From Maniola hyperantus (lineage: Eukaryota; Arthropoda; Insecta; Lepidoptera; Nymphalidae), in the NCBI RefSeq assembly GCF_902806685.2, contig NC_048543.1, forward strand, positions 5,684,106 through 5,748,105: a stretch of DNA of 64,000 nt, written 5' to 3'. Made by a program: the position numbers and the translations under genes. Under the pieces are notes generated by a model. The model did not search any database and had not been told where the DNA came from. It was given only the letters and a program-made list of their open reading frames with translations. How positions within the stretch are numbered: position 1 is the first letter of the stretch; every line of letters starts with the position of its first letter. Below, piece after piece: positions 24,601 to 34,330 of this stretch.

Positions 24601-27600
24601 TTGTTAAAAGTTCCCCAGTTTTTGCCAGAGCGACTAGATGTTGCACTTTTCCAAAATCCTTTAAGAGACGATCGCTATAAAATTGTAAACACAGTGCATT
24701 ACCATTATTACCATAATTCAAAACGCCATAATATGCTTAGTTAAAAGGCTGATTCCTTAATTTTATTAGGTAGTCAACTATTAGGTGTTTGTGAGATTTG
24801 CAATCCATATAGCGCTTTGTGGCCTCGATATCGTGGTCAAATGCCTTTACCTTGCGCGTACTGTATAACATAGATTATATGTATTACATCCACGTCAGGA
24901 CAAACCCATACAACTTATGACACGAGAACCGCTAAGATAAAGCATACCACACCTCATTTATCAAAATGGAAGAAGAGTTCTTTGACAATGATGAGGGAAA
25001 CGATGAACCAACAAACACATACATAGACTGCGAAGCATATACATATAGGTATCTCGGTAAAAACGAGCTGTTGTTATTTCAGTGGCAGTATTTTTAATAG
25101 TGGGTATATGTAGTTTCAGTTTTTGACTTGTAATATTTTATTGCCTTTCACCCCTTGCAGCTTATTCCCCGCAATCGACAAGGCGAATTCAAAACATTGC
25201 TGGCCCTATCGTTGCAATATATTTATATTATGCTCAATATATTTCGATGATTGGAATATATTAATTAATATTTGTTAGGTATTTGTTATATATATTTTAA
25301 TGAGCACAGTTTATATTCCTGTGCTAGTTAAATCTATGCTTATAATAATTTGAAATAAATTCGAATGCAAATAAGCAATGTAATGGAGTAGAACCCAGTT
25401 ATTATGGTCACGTCTATTTAATTGTTGTATGTATATAAATTAAGTATATACCTACACTGAAAATATAACATTATAACATTATGGATTTTAAATTAATACT
25501 AATTGGATAAAAACCGTGTCTTATCCAAAATCTGGAGCCATAACTAATAAGATACAATAAAGATTGTCGTTCGTTAATAATAATCTATAACGTAACGAGT
25601 ATTTACGGTATAACCGTAAAACCGATCTTGACGAATTTTGACACATCGATAGCTTGCATCCTGGAGGCTGACATACGCTACTTTTTAATCCGGACAAATT
25701 AATTTGGTCCTACCGGAATCTATCTGTTACTATGGGAATCTATTTGGTATATGTAGCAAATAAAACAGAAGGTAAGTACTGTTATAATCTAGGGTCTTAC
25801 AATAAAAATGAATGAATAAAGATACCGACTGAATGACATCAGTGGCATGCAGGTGATACAGGCGTTATGGCATTGCCGCCTAACTTGAAATAACTGCTCA
25901 TTTTATCATTATGACCTCAGTTTAATAGGTAACCTATTTAATGCCTACCCTGGCTACGAACCCTGTGCACGCCACTGACCGATATCAATGTACAGCTCAA
26001 ACCACTGGATTTAGAAACTTGAGATGTTGCATTTAAGCCATTCACTGAGAAACAAGTTGCATAGTGTTTACCGCAACATGTTTCGGAAACATATTGTTTC
26101 AAAAACATTTTGTTTCTGAAATAGTATTTATAAACAATTGTTTCTTAGTGAATCATGACTTTCTGCATTACATAGACCCCCACTAAAAAAGGATTTTGTG
26201 ATTTTCTACTCCAACAAATAGAAAATTAAAGTGTAACCTATGTAAAATTATAAATGATCTCAATAACGGGTTCTACTATGAAAATGAAAATTGGCTTTTC
26301 TAGTTTTTAGATACCAATGCTCTTAATTATTTGCCGTTAAACATTCATCATAATGACTAAAAGACGAACGCTGAAAACTAACCATAAGTACACAAGACCT
26401 ATACAGCTCAAGTTTTGGTAGTTTCAGCAACAACTGTTTCACGGCATAAGTTATAATTTGAAAATATTCGTTTTGAAGAATCAAGAAATAAGAATTCCAT
26501 TCATTTTTATAGATAAAAATACAGTTTGATAATCAAATTATCCAGTGCATCTATTGTAAAAAAATCAAATATCGGAGATAGGTTTAATTTCTAAATGTAC
26601 TCACCATTGGCTTCTGATGATCGAACATGCCTTGCTCCTGGCGATCAAGCATTGAATTAAGTCGTTGTGCCTGTGAACAAAATAAAACGTTTTTAATTTT
26701 ATTAAGTACAACATATGCAAAAATTTGTGGTTTGTTCAAGAATTTTCACAGAATTCATTTTCAAAACAGTTTATTTTGACAGTTATAGTTTTTGTTGTTA
26801 CAGCCTGTGGCCCTACCGCGGTTGTTTGACAGCTACAATGTCACGATCGCAATCATCTCTGATTGGTTAATGCTCGCTCACTATTGGCTACAATGCATTG
26901 TTGCAACAAGAATGGCACAAATTCAGCCAATCAGAACAATTGAGATTGTAATAATGATTGATGTTTATGACAGGTTTTAGACAATCGCCCTACTGTTTAT
27001 TTTTTGTTCACCGGAAGTTTATTTATTTACGTGGTGTATTTTAGATTTATGGAAGAAAATAACGTGAACTTATAAGGTTAACAAGTTTAAAAGTTGGTTA
27101 CGTAAGTTGCCAGCAGAACGAATTGTAGGTGTTCGAAGATTATCAAAATGGTTCTGTTGAATGATAAATTAAGCTAGCGCGTTTAAGCTGAATTAAGCTA
27201 GCGCTTGACTGCTATCACGCCAAAGTAGCTGATGATACAGCCTATGGTGAAGCATGCTTGCCTACAAGGTGCCTATTCACTCTTTCTTATTTCCACCATT
27301 CCCACTTGTCAGTTATCAGGCCCGGAAAAACGATGCGGTTTTGAAATGAAGCTCAACTTCGCGCCGCTCGCGGTCCTGCACATACCTGCACAAAGAGCGT
27401 GTTCTCCTGCTGCCGCCGCCGCAGCTCGTCGTCCTGTAGGCGCATGCGCTGCGACAGCTCCTCTTCCTGGCGCAGCAGCTGCAGGCGCTCGGCCTCGCGC
27501 CGCTCTTCGGCCGCGCGCTCTGCCATCTCCCAGCTGCGCTTCTGCCGCTCGCGGTCCTGCTCGCGCTGCCGCAGTTGCTCGCGCAGGAGCTCCGTCTCGT

Positions 27601-30600
27601 GCTCGTACCTGAGCGAGCGATACATTCAAGTTCGAATATTCAATCGCCAAATACTAGTTTGACAGATCCATACTAATTACACTAATATTATAAAGGCGCA
27701 AGGTTGTGTTTTTGTGAGTGTGTATGTTTGTTAAACTTTCACGCAAAAACTAACTTATCCTAACTACATACTTAATCCTTATATGCTGAAAACTGGATAA
27801 TCTGGTTGAAAACTTACTTGGCATACTCCATTTGTGCCTCTAACTTCTCTTCTTCAGAAGCTAATTCTTTCTTTAGAGCCTCCTCCTTCTGGCGATGTAA
27901 CTCATGCAACTGCTTCCACCTTGTTCCATACTCATGTTCAAAACTACCTGGGTCTGCAAAGCGTGGCCCAGCCTATTAAATAAAAACAAAAATATTTATT
28001 AATTACCAAACAGTACAGTACTAAAACAAGGTTAACTTATTTTATGATAAAAACATACTTCACGGGAACGCAGATATTCTGGATGTTTCTTAGGGAGATT
28101 CTTTTCGGGGTAGCCATCTGCCTCATCTGGCTCCTCATAGTTCTCTACAATCACGGGCCGAAGTGATCTAAAATATACCAAATCATTTTAGTAATACATA
28201 TATATTGTTACCGGCCAAACTCGATTTCAGGATAAACTAGTTTTGCCTAGGCTTACTTAGACAAATTAGTTTGAACTAGCCTAAACTGGTTCATCCTATC
28301 GCGTATAGGAAGAACAAGTTTAGCCTAGGCAAAACTAGTTTGTCCTGAACTGAATTTTCATTCTTTTTCTTCATATTCCTACCTTTTTAGTGAAGTGCAA
28401 TAACTTTTTTTATTGTAAAGAAACAAACTCAAATACTTACGAAGTTAAAAAGAAGCATCGCTCTGTGCAATTACGAATTGCAGCCAAAGCACTAGGCTTA
28501 CGTGCAAATTCAACAATGCCTTCTCCAAGAGTTTTCCCCCTCTCGTCTATTTTCACATATGCCCTCTCTATTTTACCAAAGATTTCAAAGGAGCGATACA
28601 ACAATTCATTTGAGACAAAAGGTGGTAGATTCTTCACACGTACTGTGCAATTGTGAGGCGCAAATCTCACTCTTAAAGTTCTGCCATTTCTCATCTTACC
28701 ATCTAACTCACGTCTTGCTTTTTCAGCATTAACCCTATAATCCTAAAACAATATTAAAAATTAGATTCATTTGTGTTTAGATACAAATAAAGAAGCTTAA
28801 CTTTTTTTAAATATACTGACCATTTTAATAAACCCAAAGTTTTTCTCTTTATTGACAAATAATTCAGCTGCCTCTCCAAACTGACCGAACATATTTAGAA
28901 TCTCTTCTTCAGTTACATCACTGCTCAGGTTTCCAATATACAAACGACTTCTACCATTAAACTTGGTTTCTGTTTGATCAATTGGTGGCAAATCTACCAA
29001 TGGTCCCATAAGATCCTTCAGCTTATTTGCCAGCATGTGTTCCTAGAAAAGCATAAAATTGAGGATTGTATGTCTAGAAAGCTAAATCAGCTATACTATT
29101 TTACATTTAAAATGACTGATAGTTACCTCTCTTTGCGGTTTATTATCTTGTTGGCCACGGTTAGAATTCCGCTGCTGGTTACGGGCTGGTCCCTGACCCT
29201 GTCCCTGTCCCCCATGTTTTGGTCCAAAGCCTTTTGACCCAAAGTTGCCTCCACTCTGTCTGTTGGGCCCGCCTTGGCTCCAACCTCCTTGCCTATTTCC
29301 TCCACCAAAATTACCATTCATATTCTGCAAAACAAAACACATTAATTTGTTATAGAAGAAAATTGTTTGAATTTAATAAGAAAATATTATGTAATGTAAT
29401 TTTGATATTTACGCTCATATCTGAGTCTTCTCTTGTGTCCATAAGTCTAGGAAGTTGTCCCCCCTAAGACAAGTAACAAAAATTATACAAACAATTGGAT
29501 GGATATTCAGAAATCCTATTCATTGTATTTCTGTGATAATTTAATGACAAAAGAATTAATACTAATAATATGCATAAGAACTTAAAGAACATTAATAAGA
29601 AACTGTTTACAGCATACATATTAGTTTAGACTTCAGATACAAACATAGCTTTTCAGTTATGAGTATTTTAAGCAATGAATGCTTGAGTTCTCCATATTCT
29701 AAAAAGTGTGTGAAGCCTGCTAATTTTTAACCTTTTATAACAAAATTCCACAATCTATTTTAGACTTGCCTTTACACACGTTAAAAAAATCTATATATTA
29801 AAACTATGCAATGTGCAGGACTTATATTGTATATCAAATCTTTGTAAAGAGCAACTGCAGAGTTTCTTGCTTTTTCTTCTCGGTAGGAAAGGCACGAACC
29901 AGTGGTCAAAGTGGTGACGATTCAAAAGTACTTGTAAAAGTTTAATTGAATAAAAAGTATTTTTATTTATTTATTTAATAACTGCACTTGGCTAGCATAG
30001 TAGATTTATTTTCATTCTGAGAGGAAACTCATGCCGATGCAAGCCGGCAATGGGTTGATGATGATTTAGAGCCTCAATAGCTCAACCGGTAAAGGAGTGG
30101 ACTGAAAACCGAATGGTCGACGGTTCAAACCCCGCTCGTTGCACTATTGTCGTACCTACTCCTAGCACAAGCTTCATGCTTAGTTGGAGAGGAAATGGGA
30201 ATATTAGTCATTTAACATGGCTAATGTTCTTTTTTAAAAAAAAAATTGTAAAATTAAGGAGGTAAAGGCAAACAAAGTGACATACAAGTATGAGTTACCT
30301 AGAACAAAATTAAAATAATGAGTGTAACATTTTATCACATGTTTAATTTTTACTGCTCATCTTACCTTCTGATATCCACCTTGACTGTTCTGGCTTTGAT
30401 GTTTAGGTTCATTAGGAGTAATAGATTTATCAACATTGTCCTGAGATGGTGGCTTAGCTTGGCCTGGCTTTGTTTGTTGGTTCTGTTGCGGTGGCTGTGA
30501 TTGCTGAGCAGCAGGTGGCTGTTGTGGGGATGGATTTTGTTGTGGTTTTGGTGCCTGCTTTGGAGGTTGAGATTGTTGCTTCGGCTGCTGCGGTGGCTGA

Positions 30601-33600
30601 ATCTCCTTCTCCTTCTGCTGGGCTGGTGTAGCTGGCTGTTGTGGTGGTTGCTTTTGTGGTGGTTGTTGTGCTGCTGGTGGCTCATTTTGTTTGATAGGCT
30701 AAAATGAGAAGATAATTTTATTTATATTTGAAAAGAGCAACCGCCGAGTTTCTTGCTGGTTCTTCTCGGCAGGAAAGGCATTCCGAACCAGTGGTAGATG
30801 CATCCGACTATTCGTAAGCACTTATGCATTTTGAACTCTTTTAAAGTGTACTTCTAGATATTGGTATACTGATAAGAATATTAATAAGAAGAAAAGATCA
30901 TTTAATTTAAAGTAACTATACCTACACTAGCGGCACGCTATGATGGCCGGTTTGACACATTACAATAGTGATGTGGAATGTCAATTTATTCTCGAACAAA
31001 AAACAATTAAGTTTTGTTTTTGTACCTGATTAAATAGGTTTAATAAAACAAAAATGTATATGTTTATTTAATTTATTTGAACGAACTGAATATTTGAACG
31101 AAAATGAATATACATACTTTATATGCACACAAGAAACATATGAATACAAAAGATACCGAAAAAGGTGCCACAAAAGGCCATAATTAATCAGATTCGTCCA
31201 TACTACTATTTTCACTGTCGTCACTGCTATCATCACATACATTAATAATTATATGTTCGTTTTCTATAATATTATCTATTTTCACATCTCTTTCATAATC
31301 TTCCCTTATTAATTTAACAGTTCTATTCACAACCTTTTCCCAGTCTCCTTTAGTCACATGTTCACAAGCTTCTTCTAATAATTTTAGCATTTTTTTTGTG
31401 GTAAATGGGGGTTCTGTATTGTGTCTTGCAGCATATCCCTTAATTTGAGCCCACACCAACTCAATCGCATTATACTCACAATGGTAAGGCGGTAACCGTA
31501 TAACTCTGTGCCCATGTTCTAATGCTATTTCGTCAATGACGTATCGGATCTTGGTTGGTTTGTTTTCTTTTAAAAGACGTACTAATTCCGCTTTTAACAT
31601 ATTCATGTTTGCATCTACGCCATTTTTACGAAGCCATGCGACGATATCAGCTTTCTTTTGGGATTGGGCAGGTGGCTTGTCAATTTGCATCGAGTGGTAT
31701 GGGGCGTTGTCCATAATTATAATAGATGGTTCAGGGAGGCTACACAACATTGAGGTAAACCATTCAGTAAACTTTTCTCCATTCATGTCTTCATGATAGT
31801 CTCCAGTGGTTTTTGACGCAAAAGCCATGAGAGAACCTTCGACAAACCCGTTGATGGTTCCGGCGTGACAAATTATAAGTCGCGATCCTTTTCCTACAGG
31901 AACTTTGGAAGTAGATGCTGCTGTGTCATCGTTCCAAGAACGGCCTACAGTATGGTTAGCATTAAGCCATGTTTCATCCAAGAACACAACATTTTGCCAA
32001 TTTTTGATTTCTTTCACTTGCCGTAAAAAAGTATACCTTGCCATCGCTATATCAAATCTTTCCATCAATATTTTGCGTTTGTTACATTTTTTGTATCGAA
32101 ATCCAATGGTCTTCAAAATCTTCGTTAAAGAACTTTCCCCACCGAAGAATAATCCAGCTTCCTTCAGTGAATGCACCAACTTTTTTCTTGTTGGATACTC
32201 CTTCTGTAAATAGTAGCCGTAAACATGTCTTCGGATAGCATCGGCATCAAAGCTATCGATGCCTACGACTGGTTTTGCTCGTTTTCTCTTTTTTGGTGTG
32301 TGAAGTTTATTTTCTTCTGTGCCAGTCTCGCCATATTTTTTTTTAGTTATCCGTCTAACAGTTCGTTGTCCAATATTAAGCGCATCAGCTACGCGTTCAA
32401 CCACTGACGTTATAGGTAAAATTGGCCCTCCATTTTGAGCTTCACGATCGAAATAGTTACGAAGGCGTATTAGGAACTCACGTGTCTGACTATTTAGAAC
32501 AGTTCTCTGCGTACGTTCGGTCATATCGACGAAATCCACAACAAAGGGCTTGAACAGAGTCCAAATTAACGAGCAAGGGTCAACAGTAATGCAGTATCAA
32601 TATTTGAAATCCAAAGCCAGGTCAAAACTATATCACAATCGCATTGCACTGACAGTTTATACTTTTCGAAGCAACGTCAATTCGAAACTGCTTTGTTTTG
32701 CATTGAGCATTGACGCGAGTTTGCCGGAGGTAGTAGTTGTGCTAGCCAGCGATCCTATGTGACGATCGTATTAGATTCCATTTTTAAAAATTTATTGATA
32801 TTTTTTTGCGATTTCAGAGGTTTGTCCACATAGTGAAAATTGTTCATATTCACAAGTACATTCACCCCTTAAATGGTGCAAACTGATTTTTCTACACTTG
32901 TATACATTTAAGAAATCAATTTAATAAATAAATTTTGAGTCCTAAACCTAAAACTACATTCGATAAAATTTATGAATCTCTGCACATCACTATCGTCAAT
33001 AAAGTAATACAATTATTTCCTTCAAAGTCGTTATCAATTAATACGGAACTTCATGAGCGGACAAACGTCAAACCGGCCATCATAGCGTGCCGCTAGTTTA
33101 GTTTATTTTGTTAATCCTGGAGTCAAAAATTATGTTTTGTGTGTTGCCTGTTTGTTTACGGCTTTTAATAGTGATGTGGTGCAATTACTTATCAATAAAT
33201 ATTAATTCTTTCAAATAATATTTGATAAGTGCTACTTTTTGATCTCACAATTACACATTTTGTATGTTTATTTTACTTGTTATGCACAAAATATTATATT
33301 ATTAATAATTTTAATCTGAACTATGAGGATAACACTACTTTTGTTAAGCTAGTATCATTATTAGTAGCCGTCTTTTTAGTCTCTGGGATTCAAAAATAGC
33401 CCTAGGAGTTAGCAAACAAAAGCGGACTGTTCTTCTCACTTTAAAGACATTTAAGAAATTTGAAGTGTCTTTATCTGGTTAACTTAGTTAGTAGCTTAAC
33501 CATTATTATTTTCGGTAAAAATGGGCTCAAAATGTTCATTTTCAAATAAAACTATAGTATTAAAAAATAAAGATCTTAAATTCTGCCATCCTGTAAAATT

Positions 33601-34067
33601 TTATTTCATGGACTAGTAAAAATCTGTTCGCCAGCTTCTCAATTATTGTAATCTGTTTTGTATCCATTTCATATTAAATAAGGGAAAAACACAAATATAT
33701 TGACAGAATACCTGTTAATATTCGGCGTGGGATGAGATTGAGAAGTCTTTTAGGAATCGGTAGACAAGATGGCGGTACGGAGTAAACGACAAGAAGGGCT
33801 TAGGGCAAATCATAACAAAAGACGCGACTTAATCATTAATCCTAAGTTTAACAATTTCTATAAGTTACTGACCTCATTACTAGGACGTTGACCCCCTTGC
33901 TGCTGATTTGGATTTCTTTGATTATGATCAAATCGCGAGTTATTACGGAAACCTCCTGCGCCACCGCCACCCCGGTTATTTCCACGTCGACCTCCTTGCC
34001 TCTGCGGCTGTGGTGGCCCTCCAAATCCTCTATTATTACCGTATTGATTCATGGCTTGCGTTTGCAT
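21646..34067 (-). CDS. nonA: No-on-transient A (NONO/SFPQ/PSPC1, DBHS family) RNA-binding protein, complete, 10 coding exons
   Basis: Coding exons (high to low): 34067-33873, 30698-30366, 29463-29413, 29324-29127, 29042-28821, 28742-28441, 28167-28059, 27972-27818, 27608-27386, 26670-26605, 21774-21646. (The first is the start exon; the total is 11 segments if the 51-nt one is counted.) All introns are GT-AG and the frame stays open for about 660 aa. Order seen: a Gly/Arg/Asn/Gln-rich N-terminus (1-65), a Pro/Gln low-complexity stretch (66-176), a GN/GQ-rich stretch (194-259), RRM1 from about 292 (RLYIGNL, NFGFIKM), RRM2 from about 366 (TVRVKNLPPFVSNELL), the NOPS segment (SLRPVIVE...DGYPEKNLPKKHPEY), then a charged coiled coil (about 490-600). 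It ends in DDFPNKRRRF, a nuclear-localisation-like tail typical of DBHS proteins. The family forms obligate dimers that bind nuclear RNA and DNA in transcription and splicing; the fly gene affects vision and courtship song. Family assignment is firm; the exact start (ATG at 34067) is the first in frame. Confidence 0.95.
22660..22835. repeat. MITE (GATTGGTT...AGCCAATCA family), nonA intron
   Basis: Foldback with ACAATGTCACGATCGCCATC and facing CTGATTGGTTGACGCTCGC / TCAGCCAATCACAAC. Related to 26805-26985 and 38600-38700. Confidence 0.65.
23650..24076 (-). repeat. CCGGCCAAGTGCGAG repeat, nonA intron
   Basis: Both hairpin ends are recognisable. It has inserted into the second-family Helitron-like copy that resumes at 24077. 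Confidence 0.75.
24077..24187 (+). mobile_element. Second-family Helitron-like 3' end interrupted by another repeat
   Basis: The GGCGGTACGAAGTTCGCC hairpin and GCAGCTAGT are intact. The left side is joined directly to the CCGG-type repeat ending at 24076. Confidence 0.55.
24412..25095 (+). other. Transposon-like segment with a tiny acidic open frame, nonA last intron
   Basis: 24412-24570 is an inverted relative of 51905-52055 (GAGGGAACTCTCGGTTTGAT, ATCGACGATATATTATTG, TTGACGCCTG). Downstream, ATG 24966 opens MEEEFFDNDEGNDEPTNTYI and, unspliced, stops after 43 aa; a donor-like G|GTAAAA at 25057 could end an exon. Acidic starts of this kind are seen in some DNA transposases, but no domain supports it. 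Confidence 0.25.
26805..26985. repeat. MITE (GATTGGTT...AGCCAATCA family), nonA intron
   Basis: Best copy of the family; the left GTTTGACAGCTACAATGTCA has its counterpart in GTTTATGACAGG on the right. Confidence 0.65.
27386..27608 (-). other. nonA: GC-rich nonA exon encoding most of the coiled coil
   Basis: This exon (E-R-Q-L-rich, YEHETELLREQLRQREQD onward) is strikingly GC-rich, with almost all third positions G or C, whereas the other nonA exons are AT-ending. That makes every frame on both strands open, so the long reading frames around 27232-27662 on other frames are artefacts. The donor CAG|GTATGT at 27385 is a good match. Reading through it adds VCAGPRAARS and stops, so intron retention would yield a protein lacking the last exons and the PNKRRRF tail. 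Confidence 0.8.
27669..27745 (+). mobile_element. Helitron-like 5' scrap in a nonA intron
   Basis: CACTAATATTATAAAGGC and TCACGCAAAAACTAAC only. Confidence 0.45.
29851..29985 (+). mobile_element. LINE 3' end, nonA intron
   Basis: GAGTTTCTTGC, TTCTTCTCGGTAGGAAAGGC, CGAACCAGTGG and a terminal AATAAAAAGTATTTTTATTT match the second copy at 30731. It is a truncated non-LTR retrotransposon tail of unassigned clade. Confidence 0.55.
30068..30243 (+). mobile_element. SINE family A, full length, in a nonA intron
   Basis: Head at 30068 (GAGCCTCAATAGCTCAACCG), B-box GGTTCAAACC at about 30123, body, then an A-rich end. It is antisense to nonA. Confidence 0.8.
30366..30698 (-). other. nonA: nonA Pro/Gln low-complexity exon
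   Basis: The exon encodes 111 residues dominated by Q and P (for example PPAAQQPPQKQPPQQPATP), ending in SQNSQGGYQK before GTAAG. It carries no globular motif. Fly NonA and human SFPQ also carry long Q/P-rich N-termini, implicated in multivalent RNA-granule association. The Sailor-type transposon lies 232 bp upstream (in gene direction) of its acceptor. Confidence 0.85.
30731..30870 (+). mobile_element. LINE 3' end, second copy, between the nonA Q/P exon and the transposon
   Basis: Shares GAGTTTCTTGCTGGTTCTTC and ATTCCGAACCAGTGGTAGAT with 29851-29985. Confidence 0.55.
30930..30956 (+). repeat. Left 27-bp terminal inverted repeat of the DD82E element
   Basis: Identical to the reverse complement of 33067-33093. 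It begins GCGGCACGCTATGATGGCCG and ends GTTTGAC, directly after a TA dinucleotide. Confidence 0.95.
31184..32524 (-). CDS. DD82E transposase (Tc1/mariner-like, DDE superfamily), intact
   Basis: The frame is 446 aa from the first true ATG at 32524. The frame is open further upstream but only through a non-ATG codon. The N-terminal part has two helix-turn-helix-like stretches (about 39-62, SVVERVADALNIGQRTVRRI; about 98-143, ending with ESSLTKILKTIGFRYKK). A basic PKKRKRAKP at 77-85 looks like a nuclear localisation signal. Catalytic triad candidates are D183 (VVFLDETW), D272 (IIIMDNAPYH) and E355 (YNAIELVWAQIKG), with 82 residues between the second D and E. This is much longer than Tc1 (34) or mariner (34D), because an extra helical segment (IVAWLRKNG...LKAELVRLLKE) lies between them. 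The C-terminus is acidic (DDSSDDSENSSMDESD). It would catalyse cut-and-paste transposition at the 27-bp ends. No stop or frameshift was seen. Confidence 0.9.
   Translation of the reverse strand: MTERTQRTVLNSQTREFLIRLRNYFDREAQNGGPILPITSVVERVADALNIGQRTVRRITKKKYGETGTEENKLHTPKKRKRAKPVVGIDSFDADAIRRHVYGYYLQKEYPTRKKLVHSLKEAGLFFGGESSLTKILKTIGFRYKKCNKRKILMERFDIAMARYTFLRQVKEIKNWQNVVFLDETWLNANHTVGRSWNDDTAASTSKVPVGKGSRLIICHAGTINGFVEGSLMAFASKTTGDYHEDMNGEKFTEWFTSMLCSLPEPSIIIMDNAPYHSMQIDKPPAQSQKKADIVAWLRKNGVDANMNMLKAELVRLLKENKPTKIRYVIDEIALEHGHRVIRLPPYHCEYNAIELVWAQIKGYAARHNTEPPFTTKKMLKLLEEACEHVTKGDWEKVVNRTVKLIREDYERDVKIDNIIENEHIIINVCDDSSDDSENSSMDESD
33067..33093 (-). repeat. Right 27-bp terminal inverted repeat of the DD82E element
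   Basis: Perfect inverted copy of the left end, followed by TA at 33094-33095. The flanking C/G bases outside the TA make an apparent CTAG at both ends. Confidence 0.95.
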
Positions 34068-34330
34068 ACTAGAACAATGAATACCGTTATACTTTATTTC
34101 GACTATGACTACGTTAGCACTTAGCGATACTCTTATTTTGCATTTTTACGAGTTAAATAGAATTAATGAAACCTACCTTTGCTCTCCCTGCTGCAACAAT
34201 AAATTATTTCAACAAATGAAATAAATTTACTCGACTTTATCTATAACACTACAATTCTGCGCACTTCAAGTTTCAATTTCAACCGAGCGAATGACACAAA
34301 ATGGCGGATTGCGAACGATGAAAACCTTGA
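34068..34330 (-). promoter_or_regulatory. nonA 5' UTR and probable promoter side
   Basis: On the minus strand an acceptor-like AG ends at 34069, one base before the nonA ATG. A strong donor (AAAG|GTAGGT) lies at 34176-34171, so a short 5'-UTR intron of about 100 bp is likely. An upstream pyrimidine-AG at about 34190 could even define a 14-nt micro-exon. At about 34300-34310 the minus strand reads CCGCCATTTTGTGTC, a GCCAT-containing motif of the kind bound by YY1/Pho-type factors in housekeeping promoters. The transcription start itself cannot be located. Confidence 0.45.

Larger units (their letters stand above)
30930..33093 (-). mobile_element. Complete DD82E ('Sailor'-type) IS630/Tc1/mariner DNA transposon
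   Basis: The element is 2,164 bp with perfect 27-bp terminal inverted repeats (30930-30956 and 33067-33093, starting GCGGCACGCT). It is flanked on each side by TA (30928-29 and 33094-95), the standard target duplication of this superfamily. It holds a single long transposase frame and no other gene. It sits in the first coding intron of nonA, with the transposase in the same orientation as the host gene. Perfect repeats plus an undamaged frame suggest recent arrival and possible activity. The DD82E spacing matches my memory of the group named Sailor; the name should be verified. Confidence 0.9.

Noticed and set aside
27232..27662. Several 87-126-aa open frames on both strands, rich in Ala/Arg/Ser/Cys
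   Set aside because: They are shadows of the GC-rich nonA coiled-coil exon; only the minus-strand frame with YEHETELLREQ has splice sites and family fit.
30318..30707. Open frames of L/W or H/S-rich composition across the nonA Q/P exon
   Set aside because: Off-frame reading of CAG/CCA repeats. The real frame (PIKQNEPPAAQ) is continuous with the neighbouring exons.
31536..32407. Plus-strand frames of 60-102 aa over the transposase
   Set aside because: Antisense shadows of the long transposase frame.
32525..32539. Longer transposase start at 32539
   Set aside because: That codon is GTG on the minus strand; the first ATG is at 32524.
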